A stretch of DNA of 64,000 nt from Bifidobacterium aerophilum. GTDB taxonomy: Bacteria; Actinomycetota; Actinomycetes; Actinomycetales; Bifidobacteriaceae. The notes below the pieces were generated by a model. It was not told where the DNA came from. It saw only the letters and a list, made by a program, of their open reading frames with translations, and did no database searches. The DNA is taken from assembly GCF_010667685.1 (NCBI RefSeq), contig NZ_WHZW01000007.1:1-64000 (forward strand). Reading direction: 5' to 3'. Position numbers and translations under genes: made by a program. Of this stretch, positions 14,038 through 25,403 are shown in pieces (within the stretch, counting starts at the first letter, position 1; the number at the start of each line of letters is the position of its first letter).

Positions 14038-17000
14038 ATGGTGACAAAACGGAAGGCCGCGGCAAACGGTAAGAGCGGCGACGTGGTGGTCGAACGCGTG
14101 ATGACCAGCGACACGTTCCTTGCCCGGGAGATCAAGAAAGCCCCCCTGCGTCGCACGGACAGTGCCCTCATCGCGGACATATCGCATATTCCCAATGATC
14201 TTAAGATCACGATCCAGGGCGCCCGCGAGCATAATCTCAAGAACGTGGACCTCGCGATCCCGCGCAACCGCATGGTCGTGTTCACGGGACTGTCCGGTTC
14301 GGGCAAGTCCTCGCTCGCCTTCGACACGCTGTTTGCGGAAGGACAGCGGCGTTACGTCGAATCGTTGTCCGCATACGCGCGTCAGTTTCTCGGACAGATG
14401 GACAAGCCGGACGTCGACTTCATCGAAGGGCTGAGCCCGGCTGTGTCGATCGATCAGAAGACAACGAACCGCAACCCTCGCTCGACGGTCGGTACGATCA
14501 CCGAGATCTACGATTACCTGCGACTGCTGTTCGCCCGCACTGGCGTGCCGCACTGCCCGGTTTGCGGGGAGCCCGTCAGCGCGCAGACCCCGCAACAGAT
14601 GGTCGACACGTTGCTGAAGAACCCGGAACGTACCCGCTTCCAGATCCTTGCCCCCGTGGTGCGTGGTCGTAAGGGCGAGTTCGAGGATCTGCTCGAGCTG
14701 TTGCGAGGCGATGGTTACGCCCGTGCGCTCGTGGACGGCGAAATGGTCCAGCTGAGCGACGACATCAAACTTGCCAAGCAGAAAAAGCACACGATCGAGG
14801 TCGTGGTCGATCGTCTTGTTACCAAGGACGGAATCCGTCAGCGGCTCACTGATTCGATCGAGACAGCGCTGCGGCTGGCCAAGGGCATCATCGTCATCGA
14901 CTACGTGGATCGCGACGCCGACGATCCCGCACGGCGCCAGCCGTTCTCCGAGCATCGCGCCTGCCCTAACGGTCATCAGCTCGAACTCGACGAAATCGAA
15001 CCGCGCACGTTTTCGTTCAACGCCCCGTATGGGGCATGCCCCGATTGCACCGGCATCGGATATTCGTTGGAGATCGATCCGGAGCTCGTCATTCCCGATC
15101 CGAGCAAAACGCTCAACGAGGGCGCGATCGAACCGTGGGGACTGACCAAGGGCACGGGGGAGTACTATCGGCATGTGCTCGAGGGGCTCGGCGACGAGAT
15201 GGGCTTCGATCTCGACACCCCGTGGCAGGATCTGCCCGAGGACGTGCGCCATGCGATCATGTACGGACGTAATTTCAAGGTGAAGGTCTCCTACCGCAAC
15301 CGGTGGGGGCGCATGCGCGAATACTCCACCGGGTTCGAGGGCGTGGTGCGTACGCTCATGCGTCGGCACGACGAGACCGACTCCGACCAGATGAAGCAGT
15401 ACTACGAGTCGTACATGCGCGAAGTGCCCTGCCAGACCTGCAAGGGACGCCGTCTGCGCCCCGAAGTGCTTGCCGTCACCATCAATGGAAAGTCGATCGC
15501 CGACGTGTGCGACATGTCCGCCGAAGCGAGCCTCGCATGGGTGAACGGATTGGAGCTGACCGGTTCCGCCGCGCAGATCGCGGGAGAGGTCCTCAAGGAG
15601 ATTCGTGCGCGTCTCGGCTTTCTCAATGACGTCGGACTGAATTATCTGACTTTGTCCCGTGCGGCGAAGACCCTTTCCGGCGGCGAGGCGCAGCGCATCA
15701 GACTCGCCACGCAGATCGGTTCCGGACTCGTCGGCGTCATGTACGTGCTTGACGAGCCGTCCATCGGCCTGCACCAGCGCGACAACGAACGGCTGATCGA
15801 AACGCTGCATCATCTGCGAGACCTCGGCAATACGCTGATCGTGGTCGAACATGATCAGGAGACCATCGAGAAAGCCGATTGGCTGGTCGATATCGGCCCG
15901 GGTGCGGGCGAGCATGGCGGAGAGGTCGTATATTCGGGCCCCGCATCGAAGCTCGTGGAGGCCCCGCGATCGATCACCGGCGACTATATCGCCGGGCGGC
16001 GTGAGATCGTTGTGCCGGATCACCGCCGCAAGGTTCGCAAGACCAAACAGCTGCGCGTGGTTGGCGCGCGGGAGAACAATCTCAAGAACCTTACCGTCGA
16101 TTTTCCTCTTGGCGTCATGACCGTGATCACCGGGGTCTCCGGCTCCGGCAAGTCCACGTTGGTCAACCAGATCCTGTACCCCGTACTCGCCGACAAGCTC
16201 AACGGCGCGCGCATCGTGCCCGGCAAGCACACCCGCGTCGAAGGCGTCGACCAGTGCGACAAGGTCATTCACGTCGACCAGAACCCGATCGGTCGTACGC
16301 CGCGATCCAACCCCGCGACCTACACCGGCGTGTGGGACAAGATCCGCACCCTGTTCGCCAAGACGCCCGAAGCGCAGGTACGCGGCTACGGACCGGGACG
16401 ATTCTCGTTCAACGTGAAGGGCGGTCGCTGCGAGGCATGCCATGGCGACGGCACGCTCAAGATCGAAATGAACTTCCTGCCCGACGTGTATGTGGAATGC
16501 GAAGAATGCCACGGCAAGCGGTACAACCGCGAAACGCTTGAAGTCAAGTACAACGGCAAGTCCGTCTCCGACGTGCTCGACATGCCCATCGAGGAAGCCG
16601 CAACGTTCTTCAAGGCGTACCCGTCGATTTCCCGCTACCTCGACACGCTTGTCGAGGTAGGCCTCGGCTACATTCGGCTTGGCCAGCCCGCTCCGACCCT
16701 GTCGGGCGGTGAATCGCAGCGCGTCAAGCTCGCCACCGAGCTGCAGCGGCGTTCCACCGGCAAGACCGTGTACATCCTCGACGAGCCGACCACCGGCTTG
16801 CATTTCGAGGACGTGCGCAAGCTGCTGCTCGTCCTGCAGGGGCTGGTTGACAAAGGCAATACTGTAATCGTCATCGAGCACAATCTTGATGTGGTCAAGT
16901 CGGCGGACTGGATCATCGACCTTGGCCCAGAAGGCGGAGACGGAGGCGGCACGGTCGTGACGCAGGGCACGCCCGAACAGGTGGCCGAATGCGCGGAATC

Positions 17001-17049
17001 ATGGACCGGAAAGTTCCTTGGTCCGATGCTGCGGGACAACGTCGACTGA
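14038..17049 (+). CDS. uvrA: Excinuclease ABC subunit A
   Basis: 1,003 aa from the ATG at 14,038. UvrA is the ATPase that finds bulky DNA damage and loads UvrB in nucleotide excision repair. Both ABC modules are visible: Walker [10 protein letters not shown] and GVSGSGKST, signatures [12 protein letters not shown] and [12 protein letters not shown], and the zinc-binding pairs CPVC and CEAC ... CEEC. An open frame begins at 13,912, but that extension would contain the LexA box and part of a dyad, so the later ATG with GGAAGG before it is preferred. The N-terminal 45 residues before the first ABC module are longer than in E. coli, as in other bifidobacteria-like proteins. Confidence 0.96.
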   Translation: MVTKRKAAANGKSGDVVVERVMTSDTFLAREIKKAPLRRTDSALIADISHIPNDLKITIQGAREHNLKNVDLAIPRNRMVVFTGLSGSGKSSLAFDTLFAEGQRRYVESLSAYARQFLGQMDKPDVDFIEGLSPAVSIDQKTTNRNPRSTVGTITEIYDYLRLLFARTGVPHCPVCGEPVSAQTPQQMVDTLLKNPERTRFQILAPVVRGRKGEFEDLLELLRGDGYARALVDGEMVQLSDDIKLAKQKKHTIEVVVDRLVTKDGIRQRLTDSIETALRLAKGIIVIDYVDRDADDPARRQPFSEHRACPNGHQLELDEIEPRTFSFNAPYGACPDCTGIGYSLEIDPELVIPDPSKTLNEGAIEPWGLTKGTGEYYRHVLEGLGDEMGFDLDTPWQDLPEDVRHAIMYGRNFKVKVSYRNRWGRMREYSTGFEGVVRTLMRRHDETDSDQMKQYYESYMREVPCQTCKGRRLRPEVLAVTINGKSIADVCDMSAEASLAWVNGLELTGSAAQIAGEVLKEIRARLGFLNDVGLNYLTLSRAAKTLSGGEAQRIRLATQIGSGLVGVMYVLDEPSIGLHQRDNERLIETLHHLRDLGNTLIVVEHDQETIEKADWLVDIGPGAGEHGGEVVYSGPASKLVEAPRSITGDYIAGRREIVVPDHRRKVRKTKQLRVVGARENNLKNLTVDFPLGVMTVITGVSGSGKSTLVNQILYPVLADKLNGARIVPGKHTRVEGVDQCDKVIHVDQNPIGRTPRSNPATYTGVWDKIRTLFAKTPEAQVRGYGPGRFSFNVKGGRCEACHGDGTLKIEMNFLPDVYVECEECHGKRYNRETLEVKYNGKSVSDVLDMPIEEAATFFKAYPSISRYLDTLVEVGLGYIRLGQPAPTLSGGESQRVKLATELQRRSTGKTVYILDEPTTGLHFEDVRKLLLVLQGLVDKGNTVIVIEHNLDVVKSADWIIDLGPEGGDGGGTVVTQGTPEQVAECAESWTGKFLGPMLRDNVD

Positions 17050-17205
17050 GATGTGGCCTTGAACGCGGGATTCCGCGGGGAATGCATTGCCCGTTCGCTG
17101 CATCCAGGGCCGTTCCTCCAATCCCGTGGTCCCCGGTTCCACCGCATATTACGATGACGGCATTCGTTTGTCGGCTGCGATGTTCTCGATGACGAAGGAG
17201 ACACC

Positions 17206-19515
17206 ATGACCAACGACATTGAACGGCATGCGCCCGATGTGTGGCGCAGGACGGCAGATGCTCTGCAGAAGGACATGGTCGGGGTCGATTCGTCCATGGG
17301 CGTCAACAAGAATGGTGCGCCGTTGCTGGGGGACACCCGTGATCTGTTTCGTCCGAAGACCGGCGATATCCCCGCACAGCCCGGTGTGTACAAGTGGCGC
17401 GACGGCGAAGGCCGCGTGATCTACGTCGGTAAGGCCAAAAGCCTGCGCAGCAGGTTGACCAACTACTTCCAGCCCTTATATTTGCTGCACCCGCGCACGC
17501 AGACGATGGTACTTACCGCGCGCAGTCTTGAGTGGACGGTCGTCGGCACCGAACTGGAGGCATTGACTCTCGAATACACATGGATCAAGGAATTCGATCC
17601 CCGGTTCAACGTGCAGTTCCGAGATGACAAGACCTACCCGTACCTGGCGATCTCGGCGGGGGAGACATATCCGCGTGTGTGGGTGACGCGCAGCCGCAAA
17701 CGGCGCGACAGCAGGTATTTCGGCCCATATGCGAAAGTATGGGAGCTGCGCAAGTCATTGGACAAGCTGTTGCGCACGTTCCCGGTACGCACCTGTACCG
17801 ACAGCGTGTTCCGCAAGGCCGAGCTGACCGGACGTCCCTGCCTGCTCGCGTCGATCGGAAAATGCTCGGCGCCCTGCGTTCGCCGCATCGACGTCAAGGA
17901 ACACAGACGTATGTGCGAACAACTGATCGGCGTGATGACCGGACGACTTGGCAAGTCATACGTCGCCCAGCTCACGCGCGAGATGAAGGAGGCCAGCGCC
18001 GAACTCGAATTCGAGAAGGCGGCTCGGCTGCGCGACGAAATCCAGATGCTCGGCACCGTCATGCAACAGAACGCGGTCGTGTTCGATCAGGACGTGGATG
18101 CCGACGTGTTCGGCATGGCCTCCGACGAACTCGAGGCATCGGTGCATGCGTTCTATGTGCGCGACGGGTCGATACGAGGGGAACGAAACTGGAGCGTCGA
18201 ACGGGTAGAGGACATCGACGACGCGGAACTGATCGCCGATCTCATCGTGCAGGTGTATGCGGGCGAGGACGAGGGACACATCAGTGCCGGCGACGTTTCC
18301 GCCAAGGTCGAGGAGAAGCGTGAGGCGATCGGCTCGACGCAGTCGATGACCGCGACGGACGCCATATCCAGGGCCCAGGCGACCCGGGAACGCCACGAGC
18401 GTCAGGAGCAGACCGGCCGCGCCGATCTGCTCGCGCCGATATCCCCGATTCCGCGCGAGGTGATCGTCCCGGTCGAACCTGCTCGCCGCGAGGAACTCGA
18501 ATCATGGCTGTCTGGACTGCGGGGCGCCGCCGTAACCATCCGTACCGCCCTGCGCGGCGAAAAGAAGACACTGATGGAACGTGCCGCGGACAATGCGAAT
18601 CAGGCGTTGCAACGCAGCAAAATGAGTCGCATCAGCGATATGGGCGCGCGGTCGGACGCCATGAACGATGTGGCCAAGGCTCTGGGACTCGCGCAGGCGC
18701 CGTTGCGCATCGAATGCTACGACATTTCAAACACTGTCGGCGGAGCCTTCCAGGTTGCCTCGATGGTCGTATTCGAGGACGCGATCGCCAAGAAATCCGA
18801 ATACCGACGGTTCGCCATCAGAGGCAAGGACGGCAACGGGGCGGTCGATGATCTGAGCGCCCTGTACGAGACGTTGACCAGACGGTTCAAGCACGGCAAC
18901 GTCGCCGGAGATTCCGGCGAAAGCATGGACAACGAGCGTCGAGAACGAGAAGCGGGCGAATCGGACGGTTCGCGTGACATGGATGGCGAGGCGCGGTCCA
19001 AAGGCGATGAAACGCCCTCATCAGGCATGACGTCCCCGATCGTGCAGCAGAACACGGATCGTCGTCGTTTCGCCTACAAGCCGAACCTCATCGTCGTCGA
19101 CGGCGGCCAGCCGCAGGTCATGGCCGCAGCCAAGGCCCTTGCCGACTGCGGCGTGGACGACGTGGCGTTGTGCGGCTTGGCCAAGCGGCTCGAAGAGGTG
19201 TGGGTGCCCGACGACGACTATCCGATCATCCTCAAGCGTCAGTCCCAGGGCATGTACCTGCTGCAACGCGTACGTGACGAATCCCACCGGTTCGCCATCA
19301 CGTATCACCGGCAGACCCGTCGCAAGGGGGCGCTCCGCTCGGCGCTGGACGACATCCCGGGCATCGGCGAGGCCTATCAGAAACGGCTGCTCGGCCACTT
19401 CGGTTCGGTGCGCGCCATGCGCGGGGCCAGCCTCGAGGAGCTCGAACAGGTCAAAGGCGTCGGCCGCGCCAAAGCCGAGGCCATATATCAGGCATTGCAC
19501 GCTCAGCGACAATAA
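17206..19515 (+). CDS. uvrC: Excinuclease ABC subunit C
   Basis: 769 aa, GAAGGAGA before the ATG. UvrC makes both incisions around the lesion marked by UvrAB. A GIY-YIG nuclease domain (PAQPGVYKWRDGEGRVIYVG, from about residue 57), a UVR motif (about 250-280), an RNase H-like nuclease (ECYDISNT onward) and C-terminal HhH motifs (IPGIGEAYQKRLL, VKGVGRAKAEAI) are present. It is longer than the usual 600-680 aa: there is a 50-residue N-terminal extension and a low-complexity Glu/Ser/Gly/Asp insert inside the RNase H part. It follows uvrA on the same strand. Confidence 0.95.
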   Translation: MTNDIERHAPDVWRRTADALQKDMVGVDSSMGVNKNGAPLLGDTRDLFRPKTGDIPAQPGVYKWRDGEGRVIYVGKAKSLRSRLTNYFQPLYLLHPRTQTMVLTARSLEWTVVGTELEALTLEYTWIKEFDPRFNVQFRDDKTYPYLAISAGETYPRVWVTRSRKRRDSRYFGPYAKVWELRKSLDKLLRTFPVRTCTDSVFRKAELTGRPCLLASIGKCSAPCVRRIDVKEHRRMCEQLIGVMTGRLGKSYVAQLTREMKEASAELEFEKAARLRDEIQMLGTVMQQNAVVFDQDVDADVFGMASDELEASVHAFYVRDGSIRGERNWSVERVEDIDDAELIADLIVQVYAGEDEGHISAGDVSAKVEEKREAIGSTQSMTATDAISRAQATRERHERQEQTGRADLLAPISPIPREVIVPVEPARREELESWLSGLRGAAVTIRTALRGEKKTLMERAADNANQALQRSKMSRISDMGARSDAMNDVAKALGLAQAPLRIECYDISNTVGGAFQVASMVVFEDAIAKKSEYRRFAIRGKDGNGAVDDLSALYETLTRRFKHGNVAGDSGESMDNERREREAGESDGSRDMDGEARSKGDETPSSGMTSPIVQQNTDRRRFAYKPNLIVVDGGQPQVMAAAKALADCGVDDVALCGLAKRLEEVWVPDDDYPIILKRQSQGMYLLQRVRDESHRFAITYHRQTRRKGALRSALDDIPGIGEAYQKRLLGHFGSVRAMRGASLEELEQVKGVGRAKAEAIYQALHAQRQ

Positions 19516-19605
19516 TCACTGCGAAGCGCCATCCCGTTCGCAGGGGGATGTGCCGAGTCGGGCGTCGCATTACGCTAGGATGAGGAACAAAACGAAGGAG
19601 GGGGT

Positions 19606-20553
19606 ATGACACAGATCGCCAACCGTTGCGCGGTGCTTGGCAAGCCCATCGCGCATTCGCTGTCGCCGGTGTTGCATGATGCCGCCTATCGTGCGCTGGG
19701 ACTGGACGATTGGGAATATGGGCGTCATGAGGTCGGCGAAGCCGATCTCGGCGATTTCCTGAACGGACTCGACCCGACATGGCGCGGTCTGAGCCTGACC
19801 ATGCCGCTCAAGAAGACCATCCAGCCGTACGGCACCCCCAAGGATGCATGGGCCAAGCTGCTGAAAGTCGCCAACACGGCGGTGTTCGACTGGTCATCCG
19901 CCTCGGACAACGGCGGTCGTCCCGCCATTGCGCTGTATAACACTGATGTGCCGGGCATCCTCTACGCATTCGGGCATGCCTGCGACGTCGGACCCGGCCC
20001 GTCTCTGGAGGATCGGGATCTCACCCATGCCGTCGTCATAGGCAACGGCAATACGGCCGCGTCGGCGGTAAGCGCCGCGTCGGTCATGATCGCCGGCACG
20101 GCCTCGGCGTCCCGCGGCACGATCACCGTGGCGGCCCGGCATCCGGGCAAGAACCCCGATCTCGCCCGGATCCTCACCGGAAACGATGCCATCGACCTGC
20201 ATGAGATCACGCTGGAACATGTCACTGAAGCGTTGCGTGACGCCGACATCGTCATCAGCACGATTCCGGGACATGCCGCCGATGCGATCGCCCGGGATAT
20301 CGACGCGGACGGAGCATTCCGCCCCAAGGGAATGCTGCTGGACGTGGTTTATGACCCACGTCCCAGTGCGCTGATCCGAGCATGGCGCGAGCATGGCGCC
20401 GTGGCGATGGGAGGCGAGGAGATGCTGCTGTATCAGGCCATCCTGCAGGTGCGGCTCATGACCGGCTCCCAAGGAGAGGCGGCGTTGCACGGGCGCGACT
20501 GGATGGCGGTGCTGGAACAACCTATGCGAGAGGCTCTTGAGGAGGCATTGTGA
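19606..20553 (+). CDS. aroE: Shikimate dehydrogenase
   Basis: 315 aa. It reduces 3-dehydroshikimate to shikimate with NADPH in the pathway to chorismate and aromatic amino acids. Seen: the substrate loop KPIAHSLSPVLHDAAYR (two Ser binding shikimate), SLTMPLKK with the catalytic Lys, a TDVPG segment, and a Rossmann turn VIGNGNTAASAV. The Gly-rich turn GNGNTA is a variant of GxGGxx. The stop overlaps the GTG start of rapZ by 4 nt, so both are in one operon. RBS AAGGAGGGGG. Confidence 0.93.
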   Translation: MTQIANRCAVLGKPIAHSLSPVLHDAAYRALGLDDWEYGRHEVGEADLGDFLNGLDPTWRGLSLTMPLKKTIQPYGTPKDAWAKLLKVANTAVFDWSSASDNGGRPAIALYNTDVPGILYAFGHACDVGPGPSLEDRDLTHAVVIGNGNTAASAVSAASVMIAGTASASRGTITVAARHPGKNPDLARILTGNDAIDLHEITLEHVTEALRDADIVISTIPGHAADAIARDIDADGAFRPKGMLLDVVYDPRPSALIRAWREHGAVAMGGEEMLLYQAILQVRLMTGSQGEAALHGRDWMAVLEQPMREALEEAL

Positions 20554-21509
20554 ACGAACCGGCATGGCATTCGCCCGCTCCCGTAGCGGAGAACAAGACC
20601 AACGACAGCGAGCCGTCTCCGGCGGACGATTTCGAAGTCCTGCTCATTACCGGCATGTCCGGTGCGGGTCGTTCGCACGCCGCCGACAGCGTCGAGGACA
20701 TGGGCTGGTACGTGGTCGATAATCTGCCGCCGAAACTTCTGGTGCCGCTGGTCGACATGATGACTCAGGGCGGAGGTCGTTCCGGCAGCGGCGTGCACAA
20801 GCTCGCCGCCGTGATCGACGTGCGTTCGCGCGAATACTTCGACGATCTGTCAGCCGTGCTCAGCCACCTGGACGACCTCGGAGTCAAGACCCGCATCCTG
20901 TTCCTTGATGCCAGCAACGACGTGCTGATCAAACGTTACGAATCGGTGCGTCGCCCGCATCCGTTGCAGCACGGCAACCGGCTCATTGACGGCATAAAGG
21001 AGGAACGCGCGCTCCTGATGAACCTCAAGGAGCGTGCCGACGTGGTCATCGATACGTCCGCGCTGAGCATCCACCAGCTGTCGACCAAACTGTACGAAGC
21101 GTTGCTCGGCTCCGGTCCGAAGACAGTGTCCGTGCATATTTTCAGCTTCGGATTCAAGTACGGCGTTCCGTTGGATGCCGATTTCGTGGCCGACGTGAGG
21201 TTCCTGCCCAACCCGTTCTGGGTGCCAAGCCTGCGGGAACTTACCGGGCAGGACAAGCCGGTGTCCGATTACGTGCTCGGCAGCGACGGCGCGGAGGCGT
21301 TCCTCGAAGCCTACGAGCATGCCATTCTCGTCGCGCTGAAAGGCTATGCGCAGGAGGACAAGCATTTCGTCACCATCGCCATCGGATGCACGGGCGGGCA
21401 GCACCGATCCGTGGCGATGAGCGAAGAGCTTGCGAGACGGCTGCGATCGCATGGTCTCGTCGTCAGCGTCTCCGCCCGCGAACTGCAGCGCAGGCACGGC
21501 GAACGGTAG
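20550..21509 (+). CDS. rapZ: RNase adapter / nucleotide-binding protein RapZ (YvcJ family)
   Basis: 319 aa, GTG start within aroE's stop. The P-loop is GMSGAGRSHAADS, with Arg in place of the usual Lys, a known actinobacterial form. The second part has the conserved HIFSFGFKYGVPLDAD and the C-terminal IGCTGGQHRSVAM segment. In enteric bacteria RapZ links cell-wall sugar levels to sRNA decay; in actinobacteria its role is less clear. Its place before whiA is conserved in Gram-positives. Confidence 0.94.
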   Translation: MNEPAWHSPAPVAENKTNDSEPSPADDFEVLLITGMSGAGRSHAADSVEDMGWYVVDNLPPKLLVPLVDMMTQGGGRSGSGVHKLAAVIDVRSREYFDDLSAVLSHLDDLGVKTRILFLDASNDVLIKRYESVRRPHPLQHGNRLIDGIKEERALLMNLKERADVVIDTSALSIHQLSTKLYEALLGSGPKTVSVHIFSFGFKYGVPLDADFVADVRFLPNPFWVPSLRELTGQDKPVSDYVLGSDGAEAFLEAYEHAILVALKGYAQEDKHFVTIAIGCTGGQHRSVAMSEELARRLRSHGLVVSVSARELQRRHGER

Positions 21510-21696
21510 CCGGAGAGGGACGGGTGCCGGGGCGATGTGAGATGACCACATGGCGAGAAACAACCGACCAAAGTGCGATTGAATGCGCTTGAGTTGTCCA
21601 AGTGATCAGATATCACAGTAAGCCGATGGCACGGTGGGTTGATGCCCAGCCTTGAGGCCGAAACGTTGAAGAGAACGGGAAGTAGGAGGTTGGCTC

Positions 21697-22644
21697 TTGG
21701 CTCTTCTGGATGATGTCAAAAGCGAACTCGCCGCAATCGATAACGAACTTCCTGCCGCCCGCAAGGCGCAGGTCACCTCGATGATTCGTTTCGGTGGCGG
21801 ATTGAGGCTCGTGCAGCGGCAGATCATCGTGCAAGCCCAATTCGATTCGTTGGAAGCTGCGAAGTGGCTCCAGGAGAACATCAAGGATCTGTACGGCCAT
21901 GAAGCGGTGCTGACCCAGGTCGCCCGTCAGACCCCGAGCGGCACCGTGCAGCGTTATCTGGTGCACGTGGATCGGGGCGGAGCCGCCCTTGCGTTGCAGA
22001 CCGGCCTGTTGGACCGTCGCAAGCAGCTCGTGCGCGGTCTGCCCGCCGAGATCGTCAACGGCAATATCGCACAGGTCAAGGCCGCGTGGCGCGGGGCGTT
22101 CCTTGCCCACGGCGGGCTGTCCGACCCGGGCAAGGCCAGCTATCTGGAGATCACCTGTCCGTGCAACGAGGCGGCCCTCGCCTTGGCGGGCGCCGCCCGG
22201 CGTCTGGGCATCGGAGCGAAGCCGCGGCAGTTGCGCAGCTCGGAACGCGTGACGCTCAAGGATCCCGATGCGATCGAACGCATGCTCAACCTCATGGGCG
22301 CCCCGCGTTCCGCGCGTGAATGGACCGGCAAGCGCTCCGACGGGGAAGCCCGTGGCAAGGCGAACCGTCTGGCGAATTTCGACGACGCGAACATGCGTCG
22401 TAGCGCCAAGGCTGCGGCCGAAGCCAGCGAAAAGGTGCGCAAGGCGTTCGAAATTCTCGGCGACGAGGTGCCGGACAACCTCAAGGCCGCCGGACAGCTG
22501 CGTCTTGATCACGGCGATGCAAGCCTCGAAGAGCTCGGACGTCTGGCTGATCCGCCGATCACCAAGGATGCGATCGCCGGTCGTATCCGTCGCCTGCTGC
22601 AGCTGGCCGACAAGACCGCCAAGGCGCGCGGCATCAGCTTCTGA
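21697..22644 (+). CDS. whiA: Sporulation/cell-division regulator WhiA
   Basis: 315 aa, TTG start behind AGGAGG. WhiA has an N-terminal LAGLIDADG homing-endonuclease-like fold without nuclease activity and a C-terminal helix-turn-helix (residues about 220-315) ending in the conserved [26 protein letters not shown]. It binds DNA and, in non-sporulating Gram-positives, affects cell division and chromosome segregation. The rapZ-whiA order is conserved. A terminator follows. Confidence 0.95.
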   Translation: MALLDDVKSELAAIDNELPAARKAQVTSMIRFGGGLRLVQRQIIVQAQFDSLEAAKWLQENIKDLYGHEAVLTQVARQTPSGTVQRYLVHVDRGGAALALQTGLLDRRKQLVRGLPAEIVNGNIAQVKAAWRGAFLAHGGLSDPGKASYLEITCPCNEAALALAGAARRLGIGAKPRQLRSSERVTLKDPDAIERMLNLMGAPRSAREWTGKRSDGEARGKANRLANFDDANMRRSAKAAAEASEKVRKAFEILGDEVPDNLKAAGQLRLDHGDASLEELGRLADPPITKDAIAGRIRRLLQLADKTAKARGISF

Positions 22645-22668
22645 TCGTCCCGCACGCATTTCTTCATG

Positions 22669-22707
22669 CAAAACACCGCCTCGCTTCGCGCGAATGGCGG
22701 TGTTTTT
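22669..22707 (+). terminator. Terminator after whiA
   Basis: AAAACACCGCC pairs with GGCGGTGTTTT; a T run closes the structure. Confidence 0.88.
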
Positions 22708-22809
22708 GTTCGTTCGGCCTTGTATCATCGCTTATGGCGTATCCACGTCACCACTCTTCCCGCGGGACGGGGCGCATACTCCGAAACGCGTGGTTAGGAA
22801 AGGATATTC

Positions 22810-24015
22810 ATGAAGACACTCAAGGATCTTGGAGATCTCAAGGGCAAGCGCGTTCTGGTTCGCGCCGATTTCAACGTCCCGCTGGACGGCACCACGATCA
22901 CCGATGACGGTCGTATCAAGGCCGCGCTGCCGACCATCAAGACTCTGCGCGAAGAAGGCGCGAAGGTCATCCTGATGGCTCACCTCGGCCGCCCGAAGGG
23001 CAAGGTCGTCCCCGAGCTGTCCCTGGCTCCGGTCGCCGCCCGTCTCGGCGAGCTGCTTGGCATCACCGTGCCGCTGGCCAAGGACACCTACGGCGAGGAC
23101 GCCCAGGCCAAGGTCGCCGCCATGAACGACGGTGACGTGGTGCTTCTCGAGAACGTGCGCTTCAACCCGGAGGAGACCAGCAAGGATCCTGCCGAACGCG
23201 CCGCCTACGCCAAGAAGATCGCCGCCCTCGGCGAGGCCTTCGTCTCCGACGGCTTCGGTGTCGTGCACCGCGCTCAGGGCTCCAACTACGACGTGGCCGC
23301 CGATCTGCCGGCCGCCGCGGGCCTGCTGGTCGAGAAGGAAGTCAAGGCCCTGTCCAAGGCCACCGAGAACCCGGAGCGTCCGTTCACCGTCGTGCTCGGC
23401 GGCTCCAAGGTCTCCGACAAGCTCGGCGTGATCGAGAACCTGCTCGACAAGGCCAACCGTCTCGTCATCGGCGGCGGCATGGTGTTCACCTTCCTCAAGG
23501 CCAAGGGCTACGAGGTCGGCACCTCCCTGCTCGAGGAGGATCAGCTCGACAAGGTCAAGGGCTACATCGAGACCGCCGAGAAGAACGGCGTCGAGCTCGT
23601 GCTGCCGACCGACATCGTCGTGAACCCGGGCTTCCCGGCCGGTGACACCCCGGTCGCCCCGGAGGTCGTCCCGGCCGACGCCATTCCGGCCGACAAGATG
23701 GGTCTTGACATCGGCCCGGAGTCCCAGAAGCTGTTCCACGACAAGATCGTCGACTCCAAGACCGTCGTGTGGAACGGCCCGATGGGCGTGTTCGAGATCG
23801 CCGCGTTCGCCGACGGCACCAAGGCCGTGGCCCAGGGCCTCGTCGACGCGACCAAGGCCGGCGCGTTCACCATCGTCGGCGGCGGCGACTCCGCCTCCGC
23901 GGTGCGCAACCTCGGCTTCCCGGAGGACGGCTTCTCGCACATCTCCACCGGTGGCGGCGCGTCCCTCGAGTTCCTCGAGGGCAAGGAGCTGCCGGGCCTG
24001 AAGGTGCTCGAGTAA
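22810..24015 (+). CDS. pgk: Phosphoglycerate kinase
   Basis: 401 aa. It converts 1,3-bisphosphoglycerate and ADP to 3-phosphoglycerate and ATP in the lower part of the bifid shunt. Signature RADFNVPLD, the AHLGRPKG segment, [10 protein letters not shown] and WNGPMGVFE with GGGDSASAV are all present. Codon use is strongly biased to C/G-ending codons, as expected of a highly expressed gene. A terminator separates it from tpiA. Confidence 0.97.
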   Translation: MKTLKDLGDLKGKRVLVRADFNVPLDGTTITDDGRIKAALPTIKTLREEGAKVILMAHLGRPKGKVVPELSLAPVAARLGELLGITVPLAKDTYGEDAQAKVAAMNDGDVVLLENVRFNPEETSKDPAERAAYAKKIAALGEAFVSDGFGVVHRAQGSNYDVAADLPAAAGLLVEKEVKALSKATENPERPFTVVLGGSKVSDKLGVIENLLDKANRLVIGGGMVFTFLKAKGYEVGTSLLEEDQLDKVKGYIETAEKNGVELVLPTDIVVNPGFPAGDTPVAPEVVPADAIPADKMGLDIGPESQKLFHDKIVDSKTVVWNGPMGVFEIAAFADGTKAVAQGLVDATKAGAFTIVGGGDSASAVRNLGFPEDGFSHISTGGGASLEFLEGKELPGLKVLE

Positions 24016-24030
24016 ATTTCCGATAGGATC

Positions 24031-24069
24031 GCGAACGGCTCCCTGATACTCGGGGAGCCGTTCGGTTTT
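24031..24069 (+). terminator. Terminator after pgk
   Basis: CGAACGGCTCCC pairs with GGGGAGCCGTTCG and is followed by TTTTT. Confidence 0.9.
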
Positions 24070-24101
24070 TCAACGACAATCCAGCCGAAAGGAACGCATA
24101 C

Positions 24102-24896
24102 ATGGCATCACGCATCCCGCTCGTGGCCGGCAACTGGAAGATGAACTTCGACCATCTGGAAGCCACCTATTTCGTGCAGAAGCTTGTCTGGCTGCTGCGC
24201 GACGCGCATTTCGACTACAAGCGCTGCGAGATCGCCCTCATGCCGTCCTTCACCTCCATCCGCAGCGTGCAGGTGCTCGTCGAAGCCGACAACCTGAACA
24301 TTCGCTACGGCGCCCAGTCCGTCTCCGTCACCACGCAGGGCGCGTTCACCGGAGACGTGTCCGCGGACATGCTCGCCGCCCTGGGTTGCACATACGTCAT
24401 CGTCGGCCATTCCGAACGCCGCAAATACCATCCCGAGGACGACGCGAACATCGTCGACCAGGTGCGCGCGGTGCTCGCCGCGGGCATGCGACCCATCCTG
24501 TGCGTCGGCGAAAGCTACGAGGAGCGCCGGCAGGGCATCGAGCTCGATTTCGCGGTCGGACAGGTGCACGACGTCACCCGCGACCTGTCCAGCGATCAGG
24601 CGGCGAAGCTCGTCATCGCCTACGAGCCGGTGTGGGCGATCGGCACAGGCATGGTCGCCACCCCGCAGACCGCGCAGGACGCGGCCAAGGCGATTCGGGA
24701 CGATCTCGCCGCGACCTTCGACCAGGACGTCGCGCAGACCGTGCGCATCCTGTACGGCGGTTCGGTCAGCTCCGCCAACGCCGTCGAACTCATCGGGGAG
24801 CCGGACGTGGATGGCTTCCTCATCGGCGGCGCCGCGCTGGACGCCGACGAACTCGCCAGGATCGCGCGGCTTACGCTCAAGGCGGTGTCCCGTTAG
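24102..24896 (+). CDS. tpiA: Triosephosphate isomerase
   Basis: 264 aa. It interconverts dihydroxyacetone phosphate and glyceraldehyde 3-phosphate. The catalytic residues sit in GNWKMNF (Lys), YVIVGHSERR (His) and AYEPVWAIGTG (Glu); the phosphate loop is LYGGSVSSANA and GFLIGGAAL. AAAGGAACG precedes the start. A small hairpin (CGGTTCC/GGAACCG) follows the stop without a T run. Confidence 0.97.
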   Translation: MASRIPLVAGNWKMNFDHLEATYFVQKLVWLLRDAHFDYKRCEIALMPSFTSIRSVQVLVEADNLNIRYGAQSVSVTTQGAFTGDVSADMLAALGCTYVIVGHSERRKYHPEDDANIVDQVRAVLAAGMRPILCVGESYEERRQGIELDFAVGQVHDVTRDLSSDQAAKLVIAYEPVWAIGTGMVATPQTAQDAAKAIRDDLAATFDQDVAQTVRILYGGSVSSANAVELIGEPDVDGFLIGGAALDADELARIARLTLKAVSR

Positions 24897-25070
24897 TCGG
24901 TCGGTTCCAGCAGGAACCGGAGGGAACGCGAACGGATCCGGACCTCATGAAACGCGCGAACGACCGACCTGGCATGGGCGCAATGCCGTTTCGTGATACG
25001 GATATCCGCGTTTGTTCAGTACCTTGCGCTATGGTATAGGGCAGTGTGATTTAGAACTGGAGGTTCTCAT

Positions 25071-25328
25071 ATGTCCGCTTGGGCCATCGTCAAGCTTGTG
25101 CTGCAGATCATCGTCGTCATCTTCAGCCTCCTGCTCACCCTGCTCATCCTCATGCACAAGGGCAAGGGCGGCGGCCTGTCCGACATGTTCGGCGGCGGTC
25201 TGACCCAGAACGCCGGCTCCTCGGGCGTCGCCGAGAAGAACCTGAACCGTTGGACCGTCGTCATCGCCCTGCTGTGGGTCGCGATCATCATCGCCCTCGG
25301 CCTGATGACGAAGTTCAACCTCGTCTGA
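25071..25328 (+). CDS. secG: Preprotein translocase subunit SecG
   Basis: 85 aa with two membrane spans (about 5-27 and 60-80) and the conserved loop HKGKGGGLSDMFGGG between them. SecG helps SecYEG move proteins across the membrane. ACTGGAGG precedes the ATG. Position after tpiA is conserved in actinobacteria. Confidence 0.95.
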   Translation: MSAWAIVKLVLQIIVVIFSLLLTLLILMHKGKGGGLSDMFGGGLTQNAGSSGVAEKNLNRWTVVIALLWVAIIIALGLMTKFNLV

Positions 25329-25347
25329 CACCCCTCGATGTCGTTCA

Positions 25348-25382
25348 TGAGCCATGATCCTTGCCGGTCATGGCTCATTTTT
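25348..25382 (+). terminator. Terminator after secG
   Basis: TGAGCCATGA pairs with TCATGGCTCA, followed by TTTTT. Confidence 0.92.
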
Positions 25383-25403
25383 ATGAGATAGGAAAGGATT
25401 CCC

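Noticed and set aside
13975..16881. 968-codon open frame antisense to uvrA
   Set aside because: It mirrors uvrA codons in a high-GC gene; the translation has no domain sense and uvrA is certain.
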